Assembly (NCBI RefSeq): GCF_008107695.1
Contig: NZ_VIRG01000066.1
Span: forward strand, 744,001-808,000
Direction of reading: 5' to 3'
Length of the DNA: 64,000 bases
Origin: Stappia sp. BW2
Lineage (GTDB): Bacteria > Pseudomonadota > Alphaproteobacteria > Rhizobiales > Stappiaceae
Under the pieces are notes generated by a model. That model saw only the letters and a list, made by a program, of their open reading frames with translations, had not been told where the DNA came from and made no database searches. The translations under genes were made by a program, and so were the position numbers. The first letter of the stretch is position 1, and every line of letters begins with the position of its first letter. Positions 25,789 to 34,192 of the stretch are shown in pieces.

Positions 25789-25816
25789 TTACCTGAATAA
25801 GTTTTCCGTCAGGTAA
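25789..25816. repeat. 8-bp inverted repeat upstream of rnd
   Basis: TTACCTGA (25789-25796) and TCAGGTAA (25809-25816) form perfect arms around a 12-nt loop in the 282-bp gap between the cytochrome c' gene and rnd. No T run follows on the minus strand, so it is more likely an operator than a terminator. The rest of the gap shows nothing recognisable. Confidence 0.4.
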
Positions 25817-25879
25817 AACATGCAGCGGGATGAGGCAAGCCGATTGACCGCAGAACCATGCCGATGCGTGGAGAGAATG

Positions 25880-26338
25880 CTATTTCTTGATACGAAAAAC
25901 TTCGTGGCAGCTCTTGCAGGTTGCTGCCAATTTGCCGAAAGCACCCGCAATTTCCTTCTTGCCCTCACCGGCTTCCGCCACCCTCTTCAGGGCAAGCGCC
26001 GCCGCCTTCATGTTCTCCGCGGAGGCAGAAAATGCTGACCAGTTCTTCCAGATTTCCGGGCTCGCCTCGGTCGGTGCGTGATCACTGCCTTCCGGAAACA
26101 GGGCCGTTAGCCTATCGCCCGCGTGTGCTGCGATGGCATCGCCTGCATCTATCACCAGATCCGGATTGAAGGCGGAGCCGCCTTTCAGCATGGTCCCCAT
26201 GGATTTCATGTTGCGGCTGATGTCCGACATCACATCCATACGTTCCTTGACGATGCCGCTTGCACCGCCATGGCCAAAGGCAGCTCCCGCAGACATCAAG
26301 CCGGCCCAAAGCACAAACGCTGCTCCCCCAATCCGCAT
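25880..26338 (-). CDS. Cytochrome c'-type (class II) cytochrome
   Basis: This 152-residue protein has a signal peptide (AAFVLWAGLMSAGAAFG) and a four-helix-bundle sequence with a single CKSCH haem motif nine residues from the C-terminus, the hallmark of class II cytochromes c. These are periplasmic haem proteins of NO binding or electron transfer. ATG 26338 follows AAGGGGAAG. It is third in a unit cueR / decayed cytochrome c / this gene, so copper-dependent expression is likely. No partner oxidase is nearby. Confidence 0.85.
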   Translation of the reverse strand: MRIGGAAFVLWAGLMSAGAAFGHGGASGIVKERMDVMSDISRNMKSMGTMLKGGSAFNPDLVIDAGDAIAAHAGDRLTALFPEGSDHAPTEASPEIWKNWSAFSASAENMKAAALALKRVAEAGEGKKEIAGAFGKLAATCKSCHEVFRIKK

Positions 26339-26778
26339 CCACTTCCCCTTGCTTTCAAGTCGATCCCGTTTTTTCGCTGCAGTGCACGAACATAGACAAG
26401 AATTTCGCACATGCGCCTGGCGAAAGCCATCCACGGGCGGCACATCGCCAAATGACCCGTAATGGGCGCGCACGCCGCGTGTCACAGCCAGCAGGAAAGC
26501 GCCATCGGACTGATGGCCAGGTTCATAAATCTTGCGAACAAGCGGCGGGCCTATGCCGTCGCGCCCATCGGCGCCCTCGCCATGGCGACCCGCACAGTTT
26601 TCGCGAAAAAGTGCTTCGCCACCAGCGCGTTTCCTTCCTACGACAGGACCTGAACCTCGACCACCGCAGCTCCGTTGACAGCAGGTGGCTGGTCTTTCTC
26701 CGACAAGAGACCCCAAAACAATATGGCCAGAACGATGGCCGACAGTGCCGCTGAAACGATCAGAAAGCCCTTACGCAT
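26296..26778 (-). pseudogene. Decayed class I cytochrome c gene
   Basis: ATG 26778 overlaps the cueR stop (TGATG) and begins MRKGFLIVSAALSAIVLAIL, a membrane anchor, continuing to VVEVQVLS, where TAG 26640-26638 stops it. Homology resumes in another frame from about 26615 (GEALFREN, then CAGRHG where CxxCH is expected, GPPLVRKIYEPGH, AVTRGVRAH, PPVDGF). It then returns to the first frame near 26409 as CEILVYVRALQRKNGID, the usual C-terminal helix. One nonsense codon, two frameshifts and loss of a haem-binding Cys (TGC to CGC) show it is dead. The tail overlaps the start of the next gene. Confidence 0.82.
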
Positions 26779-27203
26779 CAGGTGTGCCCATTGCTCTCGT
26801 CCGTTTGGCCGGGATCGTGCTGGCCCGACAAGTCATCGATTATGGGGCAGTCGGGCCGGTCATCGCCATGGCAGGCCGTCACCAGTTCCGACAGCACTTT
26901 TCTCAGAGATCGCAATTCCTCGATCTTGCGATCCACTTCTCTGATCTTTGCGTGCGTGATCGCCTTCACATCGGCGCTTGCCCGGTTGCGATCCTGATAA
27001 AGAGAGAGGAGTTCCCGGCATTCCTCGATGGAAAACCCAAGACTGCGCGCCCTTTGAAGGAACTTCAGACGCTGGAGATCCGTGTCGACAAAATCACGAT
27101 ACCCGTTTTCGCTGCGCAGCGGTCGAACAAGACCGATATCCTCGTAGTAGCGGATCGTCTTGACCGGCAATCCGCTGTGTTCCGAAGCCTCACCGATATT
27201 CAT
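26778..27203 (-). CDS. cueR: Cu(I)-responsive MerR-family regulator
   Basis: This 141-residue protein has the MerR N-terminal helix-turn-helix (MNIGEASEHSGLPVKTIRYY), a dimerisation helix and the metal loop C111-HGDDRPD-C119, matching the two copper-binding cysteines of CueR. It activates promoters with a 19-bp spacer when Cu(I) binds. ATG 27203 follows AAGGAA. The stop overlaps the decayed cytochrome gene. A near-perfect CueR box lies about 130 bp upstream on the same strand, so it probably controls itself. No copA or copZ is in the window. Confidence 0.9.
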   Translation of the reverse strand: MNIGEASEHSGLPVKTIRYYEDIGLVRPLRSENGYRDFVDTDLQRLKFLQRARSLGFSIEECRELLSLYQDRNRASADVKAITHAKIREVDRKIEELRSLRKVLSELVTACHGDDRPDCPIIDDLSGQHDPGQTDESNGHT

Positions 27204-27557
27204 GTTCCGTTTCCTTAAAGCGTCAGCCGTGCAGGCTTTGCCCGTTGCAGGTGAGTCCAACCGAAGACAGGTTCATGGGAGCCTTGGCACCCGCAGAATA
27301 CGCGCTCAGATGGAGCTCTCATTTCTCCATCAGATAATCCTTCCAGTTGCTGGAAGGTCAAGGGAAGGCTCCCCAACTTCAGTTCTCTTAGACGTCGAGA
27401 TGCCCGAAGACGCGGCAGGCTGGCAACGCGAAGGCGAGTCCAGCATCATTCTTTGAACGAATAAAGTGAGACTTCACGCACTGTTAACCATAAATTGCAA
27501 TACCTGATACACCCATAGCGCGCATATCTGCGTCTTCCTACAAGCGGTGTTTCAGCC
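27204..27557. other. 354-bp divergent regulatory gap cueR / outer membrane protein
   Basis: It contains the CueR promoter at 27331-27361 and, nearer the outer-membrane-protein gene, an AT-rich stretch with TTAACCAT at 27484-27491, a CtrA-like half site. No gene was found. The 127 bp between the CueR box and cueR are unexplained. Confidence 0.5.
27331..27361 (-). promoter_or_regulatory. CueR-type promoter/operator
   Basis: On the minus strand TTGACC (27361-27356) and TATCTG (27336-27331) are 19 bases apart, and the spacer carries the dyad CCTTCCAGTTGCTGGAAGG (27339-27357), nearly the classical copA/cueR box. The over-long spacer is the hallmark of MerR-family control. Confidence 0.85.
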
Positions 27558-28382
27558 ATGAAAAGACCTTTTCAGTCCCTTCCGATTGCGGCCTTCCTGG
27601 CGCTTTCTTCGGCGCCCCTTGCCTCCGCTGCCGATCTCTACTCGGGCCCCTCGGGCCCCGGCGAGCTTTATCAGACATCCACGCTGCGGGGCAGCATTGG
27701 CCTGCGCTACTGGTACAGCCAGTCGCGCTCCGACCTGGATAACAGCGGGTTCGACATTTCCAGCACGGACAATGTCACCTCGAACACGGCTGAACTGGTC
27801 GGGACGCTTGAAGACACCACGGCCAATACCTTCGTCAGAGGGTATGTCGGCCTTGGTCGAAGCAATGGCGGCGATGTGCATTTCTCAGGCTATGAGATGG
27901 ACAACACCGATGAGACGTCTCTTGGGTATGTCGTTATCGACGGCGGTTGGGGCTTCGCGCAATTTGCCAACAACCAGGTGCGGCTGAAAGGGTTTGTCGG
28001 CTACCAGTACCTCTCCGACGACGTTTCCGCGCAATACGGGAACCTGACCGTCGAACAGTCCCGCGATTGGCACGCGATCCGCCTGGGCATGACTGCTGAA
28101 GGCGATTTGGGCCAACGTGTCGGTTGGTCCGTCGATGTGGCAGGCGTCCCCTGGAGCTACAACAAGATCGAGACCTGGGAGAGCGACTGGACCTATGGCC
28201 TGGAAGCCGACGCGATGCTGAATGTCGATCTCACCCAGAACTGGCAGCTCGGGGTCGGCGGCCGCTACTGGTGGCTCCACTCGAATTTCGACCGCAGATA
28301 TGTCGTCACTGGCGAGAAAGTGGTTCTCGACCAGAACTATCACCGCTACGGCCTGCTGCTGGAAAGCAGATACACGTTCTAG
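27558..28382 (+). CDS. Outer membrane beta-barrel protein, unassigned
   Basis: This 274-residue protein has a signal peptide (IAAFLALSSAPLASAADL), alternating aromatic/hydrophobic strands (GSIGLRYWYSQSRSD, FVRGYVGLG, WQLGVGGRYWWLH) and a C-terminal phenylalanine in LLLESRYTF, the Bam recognition signal. The strand number suggests a 10-12-stranded barrel. I do not recognise the family with certainty; an omptin-like or porin-like role cannot be decided. It is a single-gene unit ending in a good terminator. Confidence 0.75.
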   Translation: MKRPFQSLPIAAFLALSSAPLASAADLYSGPSGPGELYQTSTLRGSIGLRYWYSQSRSDLDNSGFDISSTDNVTSNTAELVGTLEDTTANTFVRGYVGLGRSNGGDVHFSGYEMDNTDETSLGYVVIDGGWGFAQFANNQVRLKGFVGYQYLSDDVSAQYGNLTVEQSRDWHAIRLGMTAEGDLGQRVGWSVDVAGVPWSYNKIETWESDWTYGLEADAMLNVDLTQNWQLGVGGRYWWLHSNFDRRYVVTGEKVVLDQNYHRYGLLLESRYTF

Positions 28383-28415
28383 AAACCGGCCAGGCAGCCC
28401 CCCATCCAACATCAG

Positions 28416-28441
28416 AAAGGTCCGCTCACGCGGGCCTTTTT
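28416..28441 (+). terminator. Intrinsic terminator after the outer membrane protein gene
   Basis: GGTCCGC-TCAC-GCGGGCC forms a 7-bp stem with one G-U pair and is followed by six Ts. Confidence 0.8.
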
Positions 28442-28492
28442 CGTATAAACCGATGACACAGGAACCGCTTGCCCCACAGAAAAGATCCCGAG

Positions 28493-28840
28493 ATGCCGAA
28501 CAATCTTGCCGTCACCTATCTTTTTCTCATTGCGGCCATCGTTGCCGAGGTGATCGCAACCTCAGCACTGGCAAAAACCGAAAATTTCACCCGGCTGCTG
28601 CCATCGCTCATCACCATAGCCGGCTATGCGATCTCTTTCTGGCTGCTGTCCCACCCGATTCGCGTTTTGCCGACGGGAATCGTCTACGCAATCTGGTCCG
28701 GAGCCGGCATCGTGCTGATCACCCTGGTCGCCTGGCTGGTCTTCGGCCAAAAGCTCGATCTTCCCGCCCTGATCGGCCTCGGACTGATCCTGGCCGGAGT
28801 GCTGATCATCAATGTTTTCTCGAAATCAGTAACTCACTAG
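28493..28840 (+). CDS. SMR-family multidrug efflux protein, EmrE-like
   Basis: This 115-residue protein has four membrane helices and the key membrane-embedded glutamate (E19 in AEVIATSALA). PTGIVYAIWSGAGIVLITL and AGVLIINVFSKS closely follow EmrE. SMR dimers exchange protons for quaternary ammonium or aromatic cations. It lacks an SMR partner, so it should act as an antiparallel homodimer. ATG 28493 gives the family length. It is flanked by terminators on both sides and is probably a single-gene unit. Confidence 0.9.
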   Translation: MPNNLAVTYLFLIAAIVAEVIATSALAKTENFTRLLPSLITIAGYAISFWLLSHPIRVLPTGIVYAIWSGAGIVLITLVAWLVFGQKLDLPALIGLGLILAGVLIINVFSKSVTH

Positions 28841-28868
28841 GCAGAAACGCCAGGCAGCTCCAGAAACG

Positions 28869-28898
28869 AAAAAAGCTCCGGAAAACCGGAGCTTTTTT
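28869..28898. terminator. Bidirectional terminator SMR gene / tRNA-Leu
   Basis: AAAAAAGCTCCGG-AAAA-CCGGAGCTTTTTT is a GC-rich stem extended by A and T runs, suited to end both the plus-strand SMR transcript and the minus-strand tRNA transcript. Confidence 0.9.
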
Positions 28899-28939
28899 AG
28901 AGTGTTTCGGACCTTGGTAGTGTGTCCAAAACCGGTATT

Positions 28940-29026
28940 TGGTGCCCAGGAGAGGACTCGAACCTCCACGCCCTTGCGAGCGCTAGCACCTGAAGCTAGT
29001 GCGTCTACCAATTCCGCCACCTGGGC
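28940..29026 (-). tRNA. tRNA-Leu (anticodon CAG)
   Basis: The 87-nt minus-strand sequence folds as a class II tRNA: acceptor GCCCAGG/CCTGGGC, D-loop with GGTAGAC, anticodon stem CTAGC/GCTAG around the loop TTCAGGT (anticodon CAG), a variable arm, and a T-loop GGTTCGAGTCC. The CCA end is encoded. Confidence 0.96.
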
Positions 29027-29037
29027 TGTGAGGGGGG

Positions 29038-29066
29038 CTTGTAAGGGTGGTTCCGGGGCTTGTCAA
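29038..29066 (-). promoter_or_regulatory. Promoter of tRNA-Leu
   Basis: On the minus strand TTGACA (29066-29061) and TACAAG (29043-29038) are separated by 17 bases and end 11 bases before the tRNA. Confidence 0.7.
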
Positions 29067-29204
29067 TCACTCTATGTGACTTTTTTCATTCATTCACAAC
29101 CAGCCCTTCACAGACCCGCGGCAAAGGGCTAATAAACTCCCAGACTGAGCCGGTCATTTTCCAGGCCGCCTCTCCTTTTGGACGCGACAGAAGGCATTTT
29201 CAGG

Positions 29205-30179
29205 ATGTCCACAGCACTTAACGGCAAACTCGTCACGGTTTTCGGCGGATCGGGGTTTCTTGGTCGTCACATCGTTCAGGCGCTCGCCCAGCGCGGTTAC
29301 CGCGTGCGCGCGGCCGTCCGCCGTCCTGATCTGGCAACACATCTGCAGCCGCTAGGCGCTGTTGGCCAGATCATGCCTGTTCAGGCAAACCTGCGTTATC
29401 GCTGGTCTGTAGACCGGGCGGTGATCGGTGCCGATGCGGTGGTCAACGCCGTCGGCATTCTGGCCCCCACAGGCAAACAGTCCTTCGACGCGGTTCAGGG
29501 TTTCGGTCCGCGCGCAATCGCGGAAGCCGCCCGGGCCGCCGGGCTCGATCGCATCACGCATGTGTCGGCGATTGGCGCTGACGCGCACAGCTCGTCCGCT
29601 TATGCCCGGTCCAAGGCCATCGGCGAAGCCGGTGTTCTGGAAACGCTGCCCGACAGCGTGATCCTGCGGCCGTCCATCGTGTTCGGCCCGGAAGACGAAT
29701 TCTTCAACAAGTTTGCCGACATGGCCCGCTTCTCGCCGGTGCTGCCGCTGCTTGGCGGCGGAGAGACGAAATTCCAGCCGGTCTACGTTTGCGATGTTGC
29801 CGAGGCGGTTGCCCGCTCCGTCGATGGCCAGCTTGCCGGCGGCACCACTTATGAACTCGGTGGACCTGAAGTGAAGAGCTTCAAGGCATGCCTGGAAGAC
29901 GTTCTGGACGTCACCCGGCGCAACCGCGTTCTCTTGCCGATTCCCTTCCCGGTCTCTTCGGCCATGGGCAAGCTGTTCCAGCTCTTCCCCTATGCGCCGT
30001 TCACGGCAGATCAGGTCGAGCTGCTGAAAACCGACAATGTGGTGTCCGACGCGGCTAAATCCGATGGCCGCACCCTGGAAGGCATCGGCATCAAGCCGGC
30101 AACGGTGGCCGCCGTTCTGCCGACCTACCTGGAACGCTACCGCGAACACGGCCAGTACGACGCGCACCGCCCGGCCTAA
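29205..30179 (+). CDS. NDUFA9-like NAD(P)-binding atypical SDR protein
   Basis: This 324-residue protein starts with the Rossmann motif VTVFGGSGFLGRHIVQAL and continues as an atypical short-chain dehydrogenase (THVSAIGADAHSSSAYARSKAIGE, ILRPSIVFGPEDEFFNKFA, GGTTYELGGPEVKSF). It is the bacterial relative of the mitochondrial complex I subunit NDUFA9. The catalytic role is unclear; in mitochondria the homologue binds NADPH and stabilises complex I. ATG 29205 gives the usual family start. It is monocistronic with a strong terminator. Confidence 0.85.
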   Translation: MSTALNGKLVTVFGGSGFLGRHIVQALAQRGYRVRAAVRRPDLATHLQPLGAVGQIMPVQANLRYRWSVDRAVIGADAVVNAVGILAPTGKQSFDAVQGFGPRAIAEAARAAGLDRITHVSAIGADAHSSSAYARSKAIGEAGVLETLPDSVILRPSIVFGPEDEFFNKFADMARFSPVLPLLGGGETKFQPVYVCDVAEAVARSVDGQLAGGTTYELGGPEVKSFKACLEDVLDVTRRNRVLLPIPFPVSSAMGKLFQLFPYAPFTADQVELLKTDNVVSDAAKSDGRTLEGIGIKPATVAAVLPTYLERYREHGQYDAHRPA

Positions 30180-30204
30180 CGCCTTTTTGCAAATGACGTC
30201 TTCG

Positions 30205-30228
30205 ACGGGCCCTTCGGGGCCCGTTTTG
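30205..30228 (+). terminator. Intrinsic terminator with UUCG loop
   Basis: ACGGGCCC-TTCG-GGGCCCGT is a perfect 8-bp stem with a UUCG tetraloop followed by TTTTG, just after the NDUFA9-like gene. Confidence 0.88.
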
Positions 30229-30412
30229 TTTGGGAAGGAAACTTTCCCGGCTTGAGACAGGTATGCGCACTCCACACGACGAGTGATCTGATCATCGGGT
30301 ACAAAACCCGTTCCGCAGGCGACGCCATTCGCCCAGCCTTTCCCGCAGATCACAGCTTTTCATTGCCGCATCCAGATCCTTCGCCTACCGTGAAAGCCGA
30401 CGGGAGGCGAAG

Positions 30413-31675
30413 ATGTCAGTTCTTGCCAAGGTCACGTTGCTTTTTGTTGTCTTTGTCGACCTGCTCGGCCAGGGACTGGTGTTTCCAATCATCAATTCCC
30501 TGGTGATGGAACCGTCGACATCAATGCTGCCACACTCCACCAGCGAGGCGATGCGCCATTTCGATTATGGCCTTGTCATCGGTATCTTCTTCCTGTGCTG
30601 GTTTTTCGGTGCACCCTACATTTCCAAACTGTCAGACGTCATCGGCCGCAAGAATGCGATCCTCATCTGCCTCTTCGGCGCGCTCGGCGGTTATGCACTC
30701 ACCATCGCGGCCCTTCATCTCAACAGTTTCGTGCTCTTGATCCTGGGCCGCGCGATTACCGGGCTGACCGCCGGCAACCAGCCGATCGCGCAGGCTGCGA
30801 TGATCGACGGCAGCACGGATGACGAGGACCGCAACCGCAACATGGGCTACATCATCACAGGTGTCAGCTTCGGGCTGGTTGGCGGGCCGCTGCTTGGTGG
30901 ACTTCTGTCCGATCCGGTCCTGATCGGCGATCTCGCCAGTATCAAGCTCCCCTTTTACGCCTGTTTCGTGCTGGTTCTCATTGCTGTTCTGCTGGTGGTG
31001 TTGTCGTTCCGGGATACCCATGACGCCGAGGTGGAGAGGCAGAAATTCGTGTTTCGGCCTTTGGACATTTTCGAACTTCTATGGCGTATCCGAAAATATC
31101 CGACGGTGATGCGGCTGACTGTGGTTTTCTTCTTCTTCCATGTCGCCAATCTGTCGTTCTACATCTTCGTCGACAACTACCTGACCAGCCGCTTCGGCTA
31201 CGGCACGCTTGGCGGATCGATGGTGATGCTGACCATCGGCATAGCCCTCGCCTTTTCAAGCACCTTTCTTGTGGTGCCGGCGCAAAAGCGGTTCAGCAAG
31301 GAAGCCCTTCTCGGGATGACCCTTACGGTCTGGGCGCTGTCGGCAGCGGCTTTCATAGCGTCGCCCAACGCACTCCTGACCTATGTGCCGGTGTTCTGTT
31401 TCTACTTTGCCTTCGGCATCGCCTACCCGACGTTTCTCGGGCTTTATTCGGCAGCTGTCGGAGACGAGGAACAGGGATGGGTCATGGGCGTGACCATCGC
31501 CGTCTTCACGCTGGTGGCGGGCGTGATCTCGCTGCTGGGTGGGGAATTGATCGGCCTTGATCTGGATCTGCCATTCTATGGCGTGATCATCGCGGCGCTC
31601 ACCGCGCTTGTGGTGATGTTCTTTGCCTGGAACAAGCCGGAGATGAAGGCATTGATGCGCGGAACTGGCGGCTGA
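30413..31675 (+). CDS. MFS transporter, TetA-like
   Basis: This 420-residue protein has about twelve membrane helices and the major-facilitator motif A between helices 2 and 3 (APYISKLSDVIGRKNAILI). LLGQGLVFPIINSL in helix 1 and GRAITGLTAGNQPIAQAAM in helix 4 match drug:H+ antiporters of the TetA/multidrug type. It lies in the inner membrane and probably exports a small molecule by proton exchange; the substrate is unknown. GGGAGG precedes ATG 30413. It has no adjacent regulator in the same orientation. Confidence 0.85.
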   Translation: MSVLAKVTLLFVVFVDLLGQGLVFPIINSLVMEPSTSMLPHSTSEAMRHFDYGLVIGIFFLCWFFGAPYISKLSDVIGRKNAILICLFGALGGYALTIAALHLNSFVLLILGRAITGLTAGNQPIAQAAMIDGSTDDEDRNRNMGYIITGVSFGLVGGPLLGGLLSDPVLIGDLASIKLPFYACFVLVLIAVLLVVLSFRDTHDAEVERQKFVFRPLDIFELLWRIRKYPTVMRLTVVFFFFHVANLSFYIFVDNYLTSRFGYGTLGGSMVMLTIGIALAFSSTFLVVPAQKRFSKEALLGMTLTVWALSAAAFIASPNALLTYVPVFCFYFAFGIAYPTFLGLYSAAVGDEEQGWVMGVTIAVFTLVAGVISLLGGELIGLDLDLPFYGVIIAALTALVVMFFAWNKPEMKALMRGTGG

Positions 31676-31704
31676 CAGGAGACCTTGCCAGCCGCCGGAA
31701 GTCT

Positions 31705-31941
31705 TTACCCACGCCGAGGCCCTAACTTGAAGCGATCGTCATGCAACTCGCTGTAGCCGAGTTCGGTGCGTTGCAGGCCGATGTCTCTCAGCTCGCTCTC
31801 GCTCAGGCGAGAAAGAGCGCGGTGAGTTTCCCGGCGGCGAAGGTAAGTCCTGAACTCTGCGGCCAAAACACGAAGGGCAGAAAACAGAGCACCGCGGCTA
31901 TTTGCACGGCTGCGGAAAATGGTTTCAATCTCAAGGCTCAT
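31705..31941 (-). CDS. DUF1127 (YjiS-like) small protein
   Basis: This 78-residue basic protein ends with the DUF1127 motif RALSRLSESELRDIGLQRTEL. Small members in Agrobacterium and Rhodobacter affect phosphate and carbon metabolism and RNA stability, but this longer version has no assigned role. AGGAG lies close upstream of ATG 31941; a frame extension to 32025 lacks a ribosome-binding site. It is divergent from the WYL regulator and could share control with it. Confidence 0.85.
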   Translation of the reverse strand: MSLEIETIFRSRANSRGALFSALRVLAAEFRTYLRRRETHRALSRLSESELRDIGLQRTELGYSELHDDRFKLGPRRG

Positions 31942-32090
31942 CTCACTTCTCCTGTGGGCGGAACGCCCGTTCCTTCCTGGGGACAAGGCGAGAATGACAA
32001 ACCAATCCTGACAGCAGTGAGTCATGTTTGATCCTGTTCTGTTCTCAGGTTATGATTTTTTTGTTCCGATCTCACTGAGCCAGAATTCCC

Positions 32091-33119
32091 ATGAACCCGA
32101 TTGAACGCGCACTCGGCATCCTGCTGCTGCTGACCGGTGGCAAACTTGTCCCGGCAACCGTGCTTGCCGAACGGTTTCACGTTTCGCTTCGCACGATCTA
32201 TCGCGACATCGACCGGCTGATCGCCCTCGGCGTACCGGTGGACGCGGAGCGTGGCGCCGAAGGCGGCTACCGGCTTGCCAGCGGTTATCTTCAGCCACCG
32301 GTGGCGTTGACCCGCAATGAGACCGCAGCCCTTCTGGCGGCGATGGCGCTGGTGCGCTCCAGCCGAACAGTGCCTTTGGCAGACGATCTGGCGGCGGCGG
32401 AAAAAAAGCTGGTGGCGTCCCTACCGAAAACGGTTCACGGGCTGCTGAAGGAGGCAGACAGGATCGTCGGCATTGAACCGATCCCGCCCGACATCTTTCA
32501 TTCCGGCACCAAGGCGGAACCGACCTGCGACTGGCAAAAGGCTCTGGATGGCTTCATGGCCGGGATCCTGGACAGCAAGCGGGTTCGCTTCGAACACGTC
32601 AATCCCGCACGAAACACCGTCAAGGCGCACGATGTCGAACCCCATGGTGTCATGTTCGACCGCGACCTGTGGTACCTGGCCGGCCGGTGCGTCGATACGG
32701 ACACGCTGAAGGTTTACCGGGCAGACCGGGTGCGGGCTCTGGAAATCAGTGGACTGTTCTTCCGTCCCGACAAGACCTTCTCCATCAAGAGCCTGCTCGG
32801 CGGGGCCTGGCTGTCCCAGGCAATGCGCCGCTGGGAGCAGGAAGAAACGATTGCCAAAATCCTCATTACGGCGGCACAGGCGAAGAAACTGAGCGCTGAC
32901 TGGTACTACCGCCACGCCATCTTCACACCGGCCGGAGAAGGCCGGATCCTGGTCAGCATTCCATCCACGGAGCGCACACGCATCCTGCCGCTGGTGCGCT
33001 GGCTTGGTCCGGGGGCGGAACTGCTCGCCCCCGAGGAGCTTCGGCAGGAGCTCGCGAGCGAACTGGAGGCGCTTGCCGGGCTCTACTCGGCGAAGGGCCA
33101 GCTCGACCGCTCGGCCTGA
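32091..33119 (+). CDS. YafY-type HTH and WYL-domain transcriptional regulator
   Basis: This 342-residue protein has an N-terminal HTH_11 domain (RFHVSLRTIYRDIDRLIALGVPVDAERGAEGGYRL) and a C-terminal WYL domain (DLWYLAGRCVDTDTLKVYRADRVRALEIS). Such regulators sense a ligand through the WYL domain and control stress, DNA-damage or metabolic genes. The target here is unknown; the divergent DUF1127 gene is the simplest candidate. The 149-bp intergenic region would hold the operator. Confidence 0.88.
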   Translation: MNPIERALGILLLLTGGKLVPATVLAERFHVSLRTIYRDIDRLIALGVPVDAERGAEGGYRLASGYLQPPVALTRNETAALLAAMALVRSSRTVPLADDLAAAEKKLVASLPKTVHGLLKEADRIVGIEPIPPDIFHSGTKAEPTCDWQKALDGFMAGILDSKRVRFEHVNPARNTVKAHDVEPHGVMFDRDLWYLAGRCVDTDTLKVYRADRVRALEISGLFFRPDKTFSIKSLLGGAWLSQAMRRWEQEETIAKILITAAQAKKLSADWYYRHAIFTPAGEGRILVSIPSTERTRILPLVRWLGPGAELLAPEELRQELASELEALAGLYSAKGQLDRSA

Positions 33120-33167
33120 GACAAGGCCCTTCCCCGCTCCGTCATTCCGGACTGTGAAAAAGCAGCC

Positions 33168-33974
33168 TCAACCCAGAAAATAAAGCCCGACAAACCCGGC
33201 GATGCCGACGAAGATGCGCCACCACGCGAAGGGGGCGAAGCCGTGTCTGGAAACGAAGTCGAGCAGGCCCTTGACCACGAAGACGCCCGCGATGAAAGAC
33301 GCGACAAAGCCGATAACGATCAGCATGGCGTCATCCATGGAGAGGACGTTGCGGTTCTTGTACAGGTCGTAGGCGAAGGCGCCGGCCATGGTCGGCATTG
33401 CCAGAAAGAAAGAGAATTCGGCTGCCGAGCGCTTGTCGGTGCCCATCAGCAGTGCGCCGGCAATGGTCGCACCGGAGCGCGAGACGCCGGGAACCATGGC
33501 AAGGCATTGGCAAAAGCCGATCTTCAGGCAGAGCGACAGCGGGTAATCCATCACGTTGGTGTAGCGGGGCTTCAGCGGCAGACGGTCGATCCAGAGAAGG
33601 ACGATGCCGCCGAGCAGCAGCGTCGCGCAGATCAGCGACGGCGTTTCGAACAGCACTTCCTTGATGAAGCCATGCAGCAGCACACCGATAACGGCGGCCG
33701 GCAGAAAGGCAATCAGGATACCGGCGACGAAACGCCGGCTGGACGGATCGCTCGGCAAGGTTATGAACAATGTCCACAGACGACCGAAATAGACCGACAG
33801 AATGGCCAGTATGGCCCCGAGCTGGATCAGAACCTCAAAGGTTTTTCCCGTGCTGTTGAAGCCCAGAAAGTGGCCGAGCAGCAGAATATGACCGGTAGAG
33901 GAGACGGGAATGAACTCGGTCAAACCTTCGACGATCCCCAAAATCAGAGCGTTAACAATCGTTTGACCGTCCAT
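33168..33974 (-). CDS. uppP: Undecaprenyl-diphosphatase
   Basis: This 268-residue membrane protein has the BacA/UppP motifs [17 protein letters not shown] and [14 protein letters not shown] with the catalytic Glu, Ser and Arg. It dephosphorylates undecaprenyl pyrophosphate on the periplasmic side and so recycles the lipid carrier for peptidoglycan and for the polysaccharides encoded at the window start. It confers bacitracin tolerance when overexpressed. ATG 33974 gives the family start; the frame is open to 34031. Confidence 0.95.
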   Translation of the reverse strand: MDGQTIVNALILGIVEGLTEFIPVSSTGHILLLGHFLGFNSTGKTFEVLIQLGAILAILSVYFGRLWTLFITLPSDPSSRRFVAGILIAFLPAAVIGVLLHGFIKEVLFETPSLICATLLLGGIVLLWIDRLPLKPRYTNVMDYPLSLCLKIGFCQCLAMVPGVSRSGATIAGALLMGTDKRSAAEFSFFLAMPTMAGAFAYDLYKNRNVLSMDDAMLIVIGFVASFIAGVFVVKGLLDFVSRHGFAPFAWWRIFVGIAGFVGLYFLG

Positions 33975-34061
33975 AGTGTATCTTGTCTCCAAATGGCTTG
34001 ATGAAAAGCAGCCTGACCAAGTATGTGTCACGACTCAGGACGTTGCCCGAGCCGCCGCTTA

Positions 34062-34089
34062 TTTGACGAAGCGACGTCGCGACGTCAAA
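34062..34089. repeat. Inverted repeat between uppP and the GST gene
   Basis: TTTGACG (34062-34068) and CGTCAAA (34083-34089) are perfect arms 21 bp apart in the divergent 218-bp region, a possible operator. The rest of the region holds nothing clear. Confidence 0.35.
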
Positions 34090-34192
34090 CCCTTGATAAC
34101 CATATTCGGGTCAAACTCTCCGTTTAGACGGTTGCATCATTTGGCAACCGCTTCGACGTAGTGTTGCCACAGTTCAGGCTCTTAACCCCTTC

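Noticed and set aside
28826..29020. Minus-strand open frame across tRNA-Leu
   Set aside because: It is a translation of the tRNA itself; the region folds as a complete tRNA with its own promoter and terminator.
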